Of a stretch of 64,000 nt of DNA, positions 53,545 through 62,396 are shown piece by piece (the stretch's first letter is position 1; each line of letters begins with the position of its first letter). A program made the position numbers and the translations under genes. The notes under the pieces were generated by a model. It did not search any database and had not been told where the DNA came from. It saw only the letters and a list, made by a program, of their open reading frames with translations. The stretch is from positions 378,241 to 442,240 of the forward strand of contig NZ_CP024637.1 in NCBI RefSeq assembly GCF_009728735.1, given 5' to 3'. The stretch comes from Pantoea phytobeneficialis. Its GTDB lineage: Bacteria; Pseudomonadota; Gammaproteobacteria; Enterobacterales; Enterobacteriaceae.

Positions 53545-53661
53545 TACAGCTTCGGCTGTACCTCGTCAGGGGACGGTGTTATGCATCGTGAGCAGGTTCA
53601 TACGCCGCATCATCCCCTGATAACAGACACAATGTATGCGTTTGCTTTGGGGGTTTGTTAT
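53545..53661 (+). ncRNA. structured leader RNA, riboswitch candidate (xanthine-I/NMT1 class possible)
   Basis: Three nested helices are visible. TACAGC-TTCG-GCTGTA (53545-53560) is a perfect UUCG tetraloop hairpin. TCAGGGGA (53566-53573) pairs with TCCCCTGA (53613-53620) and encloses CGGTGTTATG (53574-53583) paired with CATACGCCG (53599-53607). Then ATAACAGAC (53620-53628) can pair with GTTTGTTAT (53653-53661), which covers the start codon, while CCCC of the outer stem could alternatively pair with the GGGGG ribosome binding site at 53649-53653. This is the layout of a translational switch. The gene downstream is an NMT1/THI5-type binding protein next to purine-deaminase-like genes. Confidence 0.55.
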
Positions 53662-54628
53662 GTCAATGTCGTCCTTCCGTTTGTCCCTGTTTACAGCGCT
53701 TATCGCTGCCTCTGCCCTCGCCCATGCGACGGATAAGCTGGTCCTGCAAACCACCTGGGTGGCACAAGCCGAGCAAGGGGGTTATTACCAGGCCGTCGCA
53801 ACCGGTATCTATAAAAAATATGGCTTAGATGTCGAGGTAAAATCCGGCGGGCCACAGTTGAACAATATGACGCTGCTGCTGGCTAACCGAGCCGATGTGA
53901 TCGTCAGTTACGATCTTCAGGTGTTGCAGGGCATCCAGCGTAATTTCCCGTTAAAAGCCATCGCTGCGCCATTCCAGTTTGATCCTCAGGGCATCATGAC
54001 CCACGGTGACGTGAAGGATCTGGCAGGGCTGAAAGGCAAAACCGTGCTGGTGTCCGCCAGTGGCCAGGCCAGTTGGTGGCCCTGGCTAAAGGGGAAATAT
54101 AAACTCAGCGATGGTCAGGTGCGCCCTTATACCTTCAATATGCAACCGTTCCTCGCCGATAAAAATACCGCCCAGCAAGCTTACGCCACCTCGGAAGTCC
54201 AACAGATCAAAGCCGCGCAGCCGGACAGCAAATTTTACCTGTTCGCCGATTACGGTTATCCGGCCTACGGCGGCATTCTGGTTACCCGTGACGACCTGTT
54301 GCAGCAAAAACCTGACGTGATGAAACGTTTTGTGGAAGCCTCGATGGAGGGCTGGAAATCTTACCTCGCCGATCCTGCTGCCGGGAATGCGCTGATCAAA
54401 AAAGAGAACCCGCAGATGACCGATGCCATTCTCGCGTTTGGCGTTTCTCAGATGAAGGCGCTGCATCTGATTGATGGTGGTGATGCGGCGAAACAGGGGC
54501 TGGGGGTGATGACGCCACAACGCTGGCAAACCACACGCGACTTTATGGTGAAAGCCGGACTGCTGGATGCCGCCACCCCGTGGCAAAAAGCCTTTACCAC
54601 CCAGTTCTATCGCCAGGCGGCGATGTAA
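53660..54628 (+). CDS. NMT1/THI5-like periplasmic substrate-binding protein
   Basis: A 322-residue binding protein with a signal peptide (SLFTALIAASALAHA) and the NMT1/SsuA-type fold: LQTTWVAQAEQGGYYQAVA, GIYKKYGLDVEVKSGGPQ and FADYGYPAYGGILVTRDD. Homologues bind thiamine precursors, nitrate, sulfonates or nucleobase-like compounds. No permease or ATPase gene is adjacent. The start at 53660 follows GGGGG by six bases and lies inside a predicted RNA hairpin. The amidohydrolase begins 13 bp after its stop. Confidence 0.83.
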   Translation: MSMSSFRLSLFTALIAASALAHATDKLVLQTTWVAQAEQGGYYQAVATGIYKKYGLDVEVKSGGPQLNNMTLLLANRADVIVSYDLQVLQGIQRNFPLKAIAAPFQFDPQGIMTHGDVKDLAGLKGKTVLVSASGQASWWPWLKGKYKLSDGQVRPYTFNMQPFLADKNTAQQAYATSEVQQIKAAQPDSKFYLFADYGYPAYGGILVTRDDLLQQKPDVMKRFVEASMEGWKSYLADPAAGNALIKKENPQMTDAILAFGVSQMKALHLIDGGDAAKQGLGVMTPQRWQTTRDFMVKAGLLDAATPWQKAFTTQFYRQAAM

Positions 54629-54641
54629 GGCAGGTTGCAAG

Positions 54642-56054
54642 ATGCTGATAAAAAACTGTTCTGCCATTCTCACCGGCAACCGCCAGCAGCCGCGCAGTCC
54701 GGCGCGTGATATCCGAATCGACCAGGGCTTGATCCTGGAAATGGGTAGCCTGGCCGCCCAGGCCGGTGAGCAGGTCATCGACGCACGCGACTGTGTCGTC
54801 TATCCCGGCTGGGTGAATACCCATCATCATTTGTTCCAGTCGTTGCTGAAGGGTGAGCCCCAGGGATTAAATCAAAGCCTCGGGGCCTGGCTGGCGGCCA
54901 CACCCTATCGTTTTCGTGGCGCGTTTGATGAACACACCTTCCGCATTGCAGCACGGATCGGGCTGGTGGAACTGGTGCGATCCGGTTGCACCACCATTGC
55001 CGATCACCACTACCTTTACTGGCCGGATATGCCTTTCGATGGCGCGCAGATCCTGTTTGAAGAGGCGCAGCGTCTTGGCGTGCGTTTTGTCTTATGCCGG
55101 GGTGGCGCAACCCAAAGCCGTGGGTTGGAAAGTGATCTCCCCACCGCGCTGCGCCCGGAAAAATTCGACGCCATGATGGCCGATGTTGAACGGCTGGTGG
55201 CGCAATATCATCAGGCGGATGCTTTCGCCATGCGCCAGGTGGTGATGGCCCCCACCACCACGCTGCACTCCACCACGCCACAGGAACTGCGCGACAGCGC
55301 CCGTCTGGCGCGTCAGCTTGGCATTCGTCTGCACAGCCACTTGTCCGAAACCGTGGATTATCTCGATGCCGCTAAAGCCAAATTTGGTATGACGCCTTTG
55401 CAGTTCTGCGCCGAACATGAGTGGATTGGCCGCGATGTCTGGTTCGCCCATCTGGTCAAACTGTTGCCTGAGGAGATTGCCTTGCTGGGTGCCGCGGGCA
55501 GTGGCATTGCCCACTGCCCACAAAGCAACGCCCGTCTGGGTAGTGGCATTGCCGACCTGGTGGCGCTGGAACAGGCTGGTGTGCAAGTTTCCATTGGTGT
55601 CGATGGCGCGGCGTCGAACGAAGCGGCCGATATGCAAAGCGAAACGCACGCGGCCTGGCAATTGCAACGTGCGCGTAAAGGCATGCTGGCGCAACCGCGT
55701 TATGCCGGTGGCCGGTTTGAAGGGGGTGGCGATGCCGCCAGCATTGAAGATGTCCTCCGTTGGGGAACGCAGGGTGGCGCTCAGGTGCTGGGACTGCACA
55801 CCGGGGAAATCGCACCGGGCATGGCGGCTGATATCGCCATCTACCAACTGGACGATCCGCGCTACTTCGGCCTGCATGATATGGCGATTGGGCCAATTGC
55901 CTGCGGTGGACGGGCGCGCATCAAAGCGCTGCTCTGCCAGGGTAACATCATTATGCAGGATGATCTGATTGCGGGTCTGGATTTGCGCGAGCTGGGACAA
56001 TCCGCCGCGGATGCGGTGAAAACGCTGCAACGCCGCGCTGATGTGACAGGGTAA
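54642..56054 (+). CDS. amidohydrolase, 8-oxoguanine deaminase/chlorohydrolase (AtzA/TrzN) subgroup
   Basis: A 470-residue metal-dependent deaminase-type enzyme. It has the N-terminal metal His pair in GWVNTHHHLFQ, SGCTTIADHHYLYWPD, the metal His in LHSHLSETVDY, a His in WFAHLVKL, the His in AHCPQSNARLGSG and the catalytic Asp in GVDGAASNE. This group deaminates or dehalogenates N-heterocycles such as guanine derivatives. It follows the binding protein in one operon and is convergent with a second enzyme of the same subgroup. Confidence 0.82.
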   Translation: MLIKNCSAILTGNRQQPRSPARDIRIDQGLILEMGSLAAQAGEQVIDARDCVVYPGWVNTHHHLFQSLLKGEPQGLNQSLGAWLAATPYRFRGAFDEHTFRIAARIGLVELVRSGCTTIADHHYLYWPDMPFDGAQILFEEAQRLGVRFVLCRGGATQSRGLESDLPTALRPEKFDAMMADVERLVAQYHQADAFAMRQVVMAPTTTLHSTTPQELRDSARLARQLGIRLHSHLSETVDYLDAAKAKFGMTPLQFCAEHEWIGRDVWFAHLVKLLPEEIALLGAAGSGIAHCPQSNARLGSGIADLVALEQAGVQVSIGVDGAASNEAADMQSETHAAWQLQRARKGMLAQPRYAGGRFEGGGDAASIEDVLRWGTQGGAQVLGLHTGEIAPGMAADIAIYQLDDPRYFGLHDMAIGPIACGGRARIKALLCQGNIIMQDDLIAGLDLRELGQSAADAVKTLQRRADVTG

Positions 56055-56092
56055 CGCCCGTATCGGCGCGATAAATCGCGCCGATACGGGCG
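56055..56092. repeat. perfect palindrome of the intergenic family (copy 8)
   Basis: CGCCCGTATCGGCGCGAT and its exact complement meet around a short centre between two convergent amidohydrolase genes. GTATCGG replaces GTAGCGG symmetrically in both arms, so the arms have co-varied. It may work as a two-way terminator. Confidence 0.85.
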
Positions 56093-56098
56093 TATGGA

Positions 56099-57457
56099 TT
56101 ACATTCCGGCAATCAAGGCCCTGGCGGCAGCGCGATGTTTTACCATCAACGTCTCGCTATCCAGCCCGATAATTTCACCGTCCGACACGCGCCACTCGCC
56201 CCCCACCATCACTTTGTCTGCCCGCTCCGCGCCACACAGAATCAACGCCGAAAGCGGATCGTGGCTGCCGCTAAAACGCAGCTCATCCAGTTTAAACAGC
56301 GCAAGATCGGCCTGCTTTCCGACCGCCAGCTCACCAATATCCCTGCGCCCCAACAGACGGGCGGAACCTGCGGTCGCCCAGCGCAATACCCGTTGTGGTG
56401 TGATCTGCTGTGCGCCATAACGCAGCCGTTGCAGATATAACGCCTGGCGTGCTTCGTACATCAGGTTCGAGGCATCGTTCGAGGCCGAACCATCAACCCC
56501 TAACCCTACCGGTGCGCCTGCTGCTTCCAGCTCCACCGTTGGGCAAATCCCCGACGCCAGCCGCATATTGGAGACCGGACAGTGGCAGATTCCGGTTCCG
56601 GCGGCACCGAGGCGTTTGATTTCGTCGTCATTGAAATGAATCCCATGTGCCAGCCAGGTGCGATCGCTCAGCCAGCCCACATGCTCCAGATAATCGACGG
56701 TGCGCATCCCAAAGGTTTGCTGGCAAAAGGCTTCTTCATCCAGCGTTTCGCCAAGGTGCGTATGCAGACGGACATCGTGCTGCTGCGCCTGACGGGCGAT
56801 CTCCCGCATCAAATCGGTGGTGACGGAGAACGGTGAACAAGGCGCAAGGCCAATCTGAATTTGCGCGCCGTCATGACGCTGGTGATAGCGCTGAATCAGG
56901 CGCAGGCTGTCCTGCAAAATGGTGTCAGCATCCTGGATGGTGTGCTGCGGCGGCAGGCCGCCCTGTTCTTCGCCCAGATTCATCGAGCCGCGCGTCAGCA
57001 AGGCGCGCATACCCAACTGTTGCACCACCTCGACCTGCACATCCAGCGACTGCTCCATGCCCTGCGGAAACAGGTAATGATGATCGCTGACGGTGGTGCA
57101 GCCGGACTGCAACAGCTCCGCCATTGCCACCTGGCTAGCCAGATGAAGCGCCTCTGGCGTTAAACGCGCCCACACCGGGTAGAGGGTTTTTAGCCACGGA
57201 AACAGCGGTTGGTTCACCACCGGCAGCCAGGCGCGGGTCAGGGTTTGATAGAAGTGATGATGGGCGTTGATAAGGCCAGGCAACACCACATGGTCACGCG
57301 CATCCACCACATTATCGCAAGGCTGCGACGGTGACGCGCCGAGAGGAAGAATTTCGCTGATACGCGAATCTTCAATCACCAGCCCACCACGGCCATCGAG
57401 TTGTTCAGGGAGAAAGACTGCTAAGGGGTTTTTGATCCAGATACGGGCAGCGCACAT
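56099..57457 (-). CDS. 8-oxoguanine deaminase-like amidohydrolase
   Basis: A 452-residue amidohydrolase close to the 8-oxoguanine deaminase type of Pseudomonas. Motifs: GLINAHHHFYQTLTRA, SGCTTVSDHHYLFP, LHTHLGET, WLAHGIHFNDDEI, CHCPVSNMRLASG and GVDGSASND. It converts 8-oxoguanine to urate-like product. AGAGGAG precedes the ATG. It is a paralogue of the gene at 54.6-56.1 kb, facing it across a perfect palindrome. Confidence 0.85.
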   Translation of the reverse strand: MCAARIWIKNPLAVFLPEQLDGRGGLVIEDSRISEILPLGASPSQPCDNVVDARDHVVLPGLINAHHHFYQTLTRAWLPVVNQPLFPWLKTLYPVWARLTPEALHLASQVAMAELLQSGCTTVSDHHYLFPQGMEQSLDVQVEVVQQLGMRALLTRGSMNLGEEQGGLPPQHTIQDADTILQDSLRLIQRYHQRHDGAQIQIGLAPCSPFSVTTDLMREIARQAQQHDVRLHTHLGETLDEEAFCQQTFGMRTVDYLEHVGWLSDRTWLAHGIHFNDDEIKRLGAAGTGICHCPVSNMRLASGICPTVELEAAGAPVGLGVDGSASNDASNLMYEARQALYLQRLRYGAQQITPQRVLRWATAGSARLLGRRDIGELAVGKQADLALFKLDELRFSGSHDPLSALILCGAERADKVMVGGEWRVSDGEIIGLDSETLMVKHRAAARALIAGM

Positions 57458-57578
57458 GGCTGGCTCCTCTCAGTTGATAAACATAAGGGTTAGCCAGCTC
57501 AGTTATTGCCTGTCTGCTGATCCAGGCGCATCGAGATGCGGCACTACTATGCCGCAAAAGCGATGGTCTGAAAAGTTA

Positions 57579-59093
57579 TCAGGCGTTTTTGTGTCGTAAC
57601 GTCGATTCCGGCATAAACAACGACAACAAAAATGCCAGCAACATCACGGCCGCTGCCATCATAAAAGCGGCGTGTACCGCATCACCGAAGGCCTGCAAAT
57701 ACGGCGTCTGTACCTCAATTGGCAGATGGTGGATGGCTTCCGGGTCGAGGCTGCGCGGTAGCTCGGCCCCCTTTTCCACCAGCTTTGTCAGGCCTGATTT
57801 CAGCACCTGGCTGAATATCGCGCCAAATAACGCCACGCCAATTGAGCCGCCAACCGAGCGGAACAGGGTCACCGATGAGGTTGCCACACCGATGCTGTCC
57901 GGCGAGACGGTATTCTGCACCGCCAGCACCAGTACCTGCATCACCATCCCCATTCCCATCCCGAGAATGCTGGAGAACAGCCAGATATGCCAGGTGGGAT
58001 CGTCCAGCGTCAACGTAGTCAGCAACGCCATGCCGACGGTTGCCAGCAAAGTACCGGCAATCGGGAACAGGCGATATTTGCCGGTATGACTGATAATGCG
58101 GCCGCTGATAATCGAGGTCACCAGTAAGCCGCCCATCAGCGGCAACAACTGCAATCCGGCTCCGGTAGGCGTCGCCCCTTTTACCACCTGCAAGTAAAGC
58201 GGCAGAAACGTGACGCTGCCGAACAGCGACATTCCGACAATAAAACCGATCAGGCTGGAAAGCAGGAAGCTGCGGTTGCGGAACAGCGTCAGCGGGATAA
58301 TTGGCTCCCAGGCGCGACGTTCCTCGTAAACAAAACCAATCAACCCCACCACGCCAAATGCCAGGATGCACCACAGTTGTGGATCGGACCAGGCATGCAC
58401 CGAGCCGCCCTCGCTGGTGAACAGGGTGATCCCCACCAGCGCCAGACTGAGGAAAAACGCACCGGGATAGTCGATTTCATGTGCTTTGCGTTTGCTGTCG
58501 GCCTTAAACACCGCGTTGATCACCAGCAGCGCAAACAAACCCAGCGGCAGGTTGATATAGAAAATCCAGCGCCAGGAGGCGTGTTGCACGATAAAGCCAC
58601 CCAGCAACGGGCCAACCACCGTTGCCAGACCAAACACGCCACCAAATAATCCCTGATATTTACCGCGTTCAGCAGGCGGGATCACATCGGCCACTGCCGC
58701 CATGCTCACCACCATCAGGCCGCCACCGCCCAGCCCCTGTAAGGCGCGGGTAAAAATCAGCTGTTCCATGTTCTGCGCCAACCCGCAGAGCGCGGAGCCT
58801 GCCAGGAACAGAATCACCGAAATTTGCAGCACGCGCTTACGGCCAAACAGGTCGCCAAATTTACCGTACAGCGGTACAACAAGGGTTGAAGCCAGCATAT
58901 AGGCTGTCACAATCCATGACAGGCGATCCAACCCGCCCAGCTCACCCACAATGGTCGGTAAGGCTGTGGAAACAATGGTTTGGTCCAGGGCCGATAACAG
59001 CATCACCAGCATTAATGCGCCCAGTAACCAGCCAAATGACTGACGCGCCGGGTCGCCGCTGGCAGCGTGTTGTGCCAAAGATTCGGATTTCAT
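57579..59093 (-). CDS. MFS transporter, DHA2 (EmrB/QacA) family
   Basis: A 504-residue major facilitator protein with 14 predicted membrane helices. It carries SALDQTIVSTALPTIVGELGG (motif D1 of DHA2 drug exporters), GKFGDLFGRKRVLQ (motif A) and GLGGGGLMVVSMA. The start at 59093 is chosen over an upstream frame that would overlap the TetR operator. It is divergent from a TetR gene, the usual arrangement for inducible exporters. Confidence 0.87.
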   Translation of the reverse strand: MKSESLAQHAASGDPARQSFGWLLGALMLVMLLSALDQTIVSTALPTIVGELGGLDRLSWIVTAYMLASTLVVPLYGKFGDLFGRKRVLQISVILFLAGSALCGLAQNMEQLIFTRALQGLGGGGLMVVSMAAVADVIPPAERGKYQGLFGGVFGLATVVGPLLGGFIVQHASWRWIFYINLPLGLFALLVINAVFKADSKRKAHEIDYPGAFFLSLALVGITLFTSEGGSVHAWSDPQLWCILAFGVVGLIGFVYEERRAWEPIIPLTLFRNRSFLLSSLIGFIVGMSLFGSVTFLPLYLQVVKGATPTGAGLQLLPLMGGLLVTSIISGRIISHTGKYRLFPIAGTLLATVGMALLTTLTLDDPTWHIWLFSSILGMGMGMVMQVLVLAVQNTVSPDSIGVATSSVTLFRSVGGSIGVALFGAIFSQVLKSGLTKLVEKGAELPRSLDPEAIHHLPIEVQTPYLQAFGDAVHAAFMMAAAVMLLAFLLSLFMPESTLRHKNA

Positions 59094-59111
59094 AGGGGAC
59101 ACCAGATTGAA

Positions 59112-59133
59112 ATTAATTAAATACACAATTAAT
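59112..59133. promoter_or_regulatory. inverted repeat, TetR operator candidate
   Basis: ATTAATT and AATTAAT are separated by 8 bases, in the divergent gap between the exporter and TetR genes. Confidence 0.6.
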
Positions 59134-59173
59134 ATTGATCGAAGTCTGACAGGATACAAGTGAGTAAGCAAAA

Positions 59174-59836
59174 ATGACCGCACAGAAAGTCCCTTCTGAG
59201 GGAAAATCAGCTAAATCCGAACCGCGCCGTCCCGGTCGTCCACGCGGCGGCGCAATCAATGCCCAACAGCGCGAACATTTGCTGGATATCACCCTGTCGT
59301 TGTATGCGGAACACGGCATTGCGGAGACGTCGCTGAATGCCATTGCGCGTAAGGCAGGCGTTAGCCCGGCGATGCTGAATTATTACTTTAAGTCGCGCGA
59401 AGCCCTGCTGGATGTGGTGGTTGAGGAACGTTTTTTGCCGCTGCGCCAGCGTCTGGTGGCGCATTTCGTTAATGAGCCGCGTGACCCTGTCACTACTTTC
59501 AGCGCGTTTATCCGCGAGATTGCCGATATTATCGCCACCCATCACTGGTTTGGGCCGCTGTGGATGCAGGAAGTTACCGAAGGTCAGGGAGGATTAGGCC
59601 AGCATATTAAAAATCGCTTCGGTCATACGGAGCGCGATAAAGTTAAAAGCCTGATTGAGGGCTGGCAGCAGCAAGGTCTACTCAACCCGGATCTGGAGCC
59701 GCAACTGTTGATGACGTCAATTCTCAGTATGGTGCTGGTGCCCTTCTCACGCTTTGCCAACGATCCGGCGTTCAACCGTGAAAAGATTGTCGCCCACACG
59801 CTGAGTTTGTTTTGTCGCGGCATCAGGCCTGTTTAG
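59174..59836 (+). CDS. TetR family transcriptional regulator
   Basis: A 220-residue regulator with a basic N-terminal extension (PRRPGRPRGG) and the TetR helix-turn-helix (TSLNAIARKAGVSPAMLNYYFKSREALL). The C-terminal ligand domain resembles TetR_C proteins of the YcdC/RutR-like size class. It is divergent from the exporter with an inverted repeat between. Its stop is adjacent to the stop of the convergent LysR gene. Confidence 0.87.
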   Translation: MTAQKVPSEGKSAKSEPRRPGRPRGGAINAQQREHLLDITLSLYAEHGIAETSLNAIARKAGVSPAMLNYYFKSREALLDVVVEERFLPLRQRLVAHFVNEPRDPVTTFSAFIREIADIIATHHWFGPLWMQEVTEGQGGLGQHIKNRFGHTERDKVKSLIEGWQQQGLLNPDLEPQLLMTSILSMVLVPFSRFANDPAFNREKIVAHTLSLFCRGIRPV

Positions 59837-60760
59837 TCAGCTAAGGATCCTCCCTACCTGCGTCAACCCCGACGTTAGCTCAATTAACAGCTCGCGTACC
59901 GCCGCTGCCGGTTCCGATAACGGCGTGCGGTCCGATACACAGAGCGAGAGCGTCTGGCCGATGGCCGGGCCACTGATGGATCGAATAATCACATTGCGCG
60001 ATTCCGACTGAATATGCTCGGCAATCGCCTTTGGCATGATGGTGCAACCCAGGCCAGCATCCACGGCCCTGGCGATGCTTTTTACTGCTTCCAGTTCAGC
60101 GACAATATTGATGGTTTGCTGGTGCAGGCTGAAGGCTTCATCTATTGCACGACGCACAAAGTTGTAAGCGGGTGGCAGTACCATCGGCATAGCGGCGAGC
60201 TGGCTAACCTGCAACGGACCGCCCTCATCGTCGAAATCAAAATCAGCGTGGGCGACAAAATACAAAGACTCTTCCAGTAGCGGTTGGTAATGCAGCCCTT
60301 TGATGCCGCCACAACCGTGCAACAGCGCCATCTCCAGCCGCCCGTTTGCGACCAACTCGCTATAGGCTTGCCCGACACTTTCGACCAGATGCAGCAGAAT
60401 GCCCGGATGGCGTTGCCGCATTTCGCTCAACAACGACATCGCCAGCGTGGAAGCGGCACTGAACGGTGCCAGCCCGACCGATACCCGTCCAGATAGCAAC
60501 TGCCCGGCGCTCAGGACATCCACCTCCGCCTGCGCAAACTGACGCAGCATGGCATTGGCATGACCATACAACACTTTTCCCGCCTCGGTAGGCACCACGC
60601 CCTGCTGGCTGCGAATCAACAACTGCCGTTTAAAGTGTTCCTCCAGCGCCACCAGTTGTTGGCTCAGTGCCGGTTGCGCAATATGCAACGCATCCGCCGC
60701 ACGGGTAATGCTACCCATATCCACAATGGTAATAAAAGACTTCAGACGCCGTATATTCAT
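59837..60760 (-). CDS. LysR family regulator, Nac-like
   Basis: A 307-residue LysR protein. The DNA-binding part (MNIRRLKSFITIVDMGSITR, then AADALHIAQPALSQQLVALE) and the effector part align well with enterobacterial Nac, the nitrogen-assimilation regulator (for example RVSVGLAPFSAAS and VRRAIDEAFSLHQ). GAGAG precedes the ATG. Nac activates use of secondary nitrogen sources, which fits the purine-type genes nearby, but homology to Nac does not prove the same role. Confidence 0.8.
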   Translation of the reverse strand: MNIRRLKSFITIVDMGSITRAADALHIAQPALSQQLVALEEHFKRQLLIRSQQGVVPTEAGKVLYGHANAMLRQFAQAEVDVLSAGQLLSGRVSVGLAPFSAASTLAMSLLSEMRQRHPGILLHLVESVGQAYSELVANGRLEMALLHGCGGIKGLHYQPLLEESLYFVAHADFDFDDEGGPLQVSQLAAMPMVLPPAYNFVRRAIDEAFSLHQQTINIVAELEAVKSIARAVDAGLGCTIMPKAIAEHIQSESRNVIIRSISGPAIGQTLSLCVSDRTPLSEPAAAVRELLIELTSGLTQVGRILS

Positions 60761-61082
60761 CTTACTCTCATCGCTGGTTAACGCCTGCGTTATTATTTCA
60801 TGAATATATCGGCTTTATTTTTTTATCGGTAAGAAGGAATGCCTTTCGCCAGATAGGTGTTTTATATGAGCGCCCACAAGAAAAGGTCTGAGCAGGCAAT
60901 AAGTAAACACTATCCAGCCAAAACAAAATTATCTTATCGCAACCTTTATTTCTGCCCCTATGGTAGGGCGGTATTTAGCACGTTTCGTTAACACGCTTAA
61001 CAGATGACTCAAACATAAGAAATATAAACCTCTCGACCCTCATCATCTGTATTCATTTGCAAAAACCTGTGTATGCGCTTCA
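60761..61082. other. spacer with possible small RNA upstream of the porin
   Basis: No protein-coding frame of note. A strong intrinsic terminator on the plus strand closes the region at 61083, so a short transcript probably originates here. The candidate promoter could not be assigned. Confidence 0.4.
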
Positions 61083-61112
61083 CCGCTGGCTGCCTGCCAG
61101 CGGCGCTTTTTC
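61083..61112 (+). terminator. orphan intrinsic terminator upstream of the porin gene
   Basis: CCGCTGGC-TGCCT-GCCAGCGG, an 8-bp perfect stem followed by CGCTTTTTC. It points into the porin gene, with no annotated gene before it. Confidence 0.75.
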
Positions 61113-61193
61113 GAACTTAATTTCATTGCTAATTATTAAGTTAGCGAGATGAATTACCCCAACAAGATGACAAATGCAAAAAACGAGGAATAA

Positions 61194-62276
61194 ATGATGA
61201 AGCTTTCGATTAAATCCTGTATCGCCAGCGCCCTGTTAATCTCTGGTGTGGGCCATGCGGCAGAAATTTATAACAAGGATGGTAATAAACTCGATCTGTA
61301 CGGCAAGGTACAGGCTGAAAATTATATTTCCAACAACGATAGCCTCGATGGCGATCAATCCTATATGCGTTTTGGTTTCAAAGGCCAAACCCAGGTTAAC
61401 GACCTGATTACCGGTTATGGTCAGTGGGAACAACAAATTCAGTTGAATAACAGCGAAGGTGGCAGCGATGCGCAGAAGGGCAACAAAAGCCGTCTGGGCT
61501 TTGCTGGTTTAAAAGTCGGGCAGTACGGCAGCTTCGATTATGGCCGCAACTATGGTCTGGTGTATGACGCCATTGCCTATACCGACGTCCTGCCAGAGTT
61601 TGGTGGTGCAACCGGCAGCGCGGATGGCTTCCTGCGAGGCCGCTCTACTGGCGTGGCGACTTACCGTAACCGTGACTTTTTCGGTCTGGTGGATGGTCTG
61701 AGCTTCGGTCTGCAATATCAGGGCAAAAACGAGCGTGATGCCATCAGTACCTCCAACGGCGATGGTTGGGCCACGTCTCTGGGTTATGCGCTGGACTCAG
61801 GCATCAGCGTTGTCGGTGGTTATGCCAATCTTGATCGCACCAATGCGCAAAATGCTGACGGTGTTTATGGTCATGGTGCGCACGGCGAGAGCTGGGCAGT
61901 TGGCGCGAAATATGACAACAATCAGTGGTATTTCGGCACTTTTTACGGCCAGACACGTAACGCCTATGCCATCAGCAACAGCCTGACTGGCGAAAGCGGT
62001 TTCGCGAACAAGACCGAAAGTTTTGAGGCCACCTTGCAGTATCAATTTATCAACGGTATTCGCCCGTCCATCGCCTGGGTACAGACCAAAGCGAAAGATA
62101 TTGAAGGTGTTGGCGATGAGTATCTGCTGAAGTTCCTCGAACCCGGATTGACTTATTACTTCAACAAAAATATGAAGACGTTTGTCGCATGGAAAATCAA
62201 CCTGCTCGACGACAATAACAAGCTTGGTCTGCCGAATGACGACCAGTTAGCGCTGGGGCTGGTGTATCAGTTCTGA
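61194..62276 (+). CDS. OmpC/OmpF family general porin
   Basis: A 360-residue trimeric porin with a signal peptide (ASALLISGVGHAA). Typical features are AEIYNKDGNKLDLYGKV, the constriction loop around FGGATGSADGFLRGRSTGVA, SRLGFAGLKVGQYGSFDYGR and the C-terminal GLVYQF. GAGGAA precedes two adjacent ATG codons (61194 and 61197). It follows a terminator-bounded spacer. Which osmotic or nutritional signal controls it is not visible. Confidence 0.9.
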   Translation: MMKLSIKSCIASALLISGVGHAAEIYNKDGNKLDLYGKVQAENYISNNDSLDGDQSYMRFGFKGQTQVNDLITGYGQWEQQIQLNNSEGGSDAQKGNKSRLGFAGLKVGQYGSFDYGRNYGLVYDAIAYTDVLPEFGGATGSADGFLRGRSTGVATYRNRDFFGLVDGLSFGLQYQGKNERDAISTSNGDGWATSLGYALDSGISVVGGYANLDRTNAQNADGVYGHGAHGESWAVGAKYDNNQWYFGTFYGQTRNAYAISNSLTGESGFANKTESFEATLQYQFINGIRPSIAWVQTKAKDIEGVGDEYLLKFLEPGLTYYFNKNMKTFVAWKINLLDDNNKLGLPNDDQLALGLVYQF

Positions 62277-62286
62277 TGTGAAGAGC

Positions 62287-62310
62287 GAGTGCGGGAGATG
62301 TCCTGCACTC
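62287..62310 (+). terminator. hairpin after the porin gene
   Basis: GAGTGCGGGA and TCCTGCACTC form a stem with loop GATG just after the porin stop; a poor T-run follows, so termination is likely but not certain. Confidence 0.5.
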
Positions 62311-62317
62311 TGCTTAA

Positions 62318-62390
62318 AAATGCGCGATAAATCGCACCGCTACAACTCTCCTCATCAGTAGCGGCGCGATTTATCGCGCAATATTAGCCA
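62318..62390. repeat. intergenic palindrome family, copy 9
   Basis: GCGCGATAAATCGCACCGCTAC and AGTAGCGGCGCGATTTATCGCGC, facing arms about 15 bp apart, between the convergent porin and glutamate dehydrogenase genes. Confidence 0.8.
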
Positions 62391-62396
62391 GGTATT

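Noticed and set aside
57538-57555. GCGGCA-CTACTA-TGCCGC inverted repeat as exporter terminator
   Set aside because: No T-run follows on either strand; it could be an operator of the deaminase gene but there is no second copy to support this.
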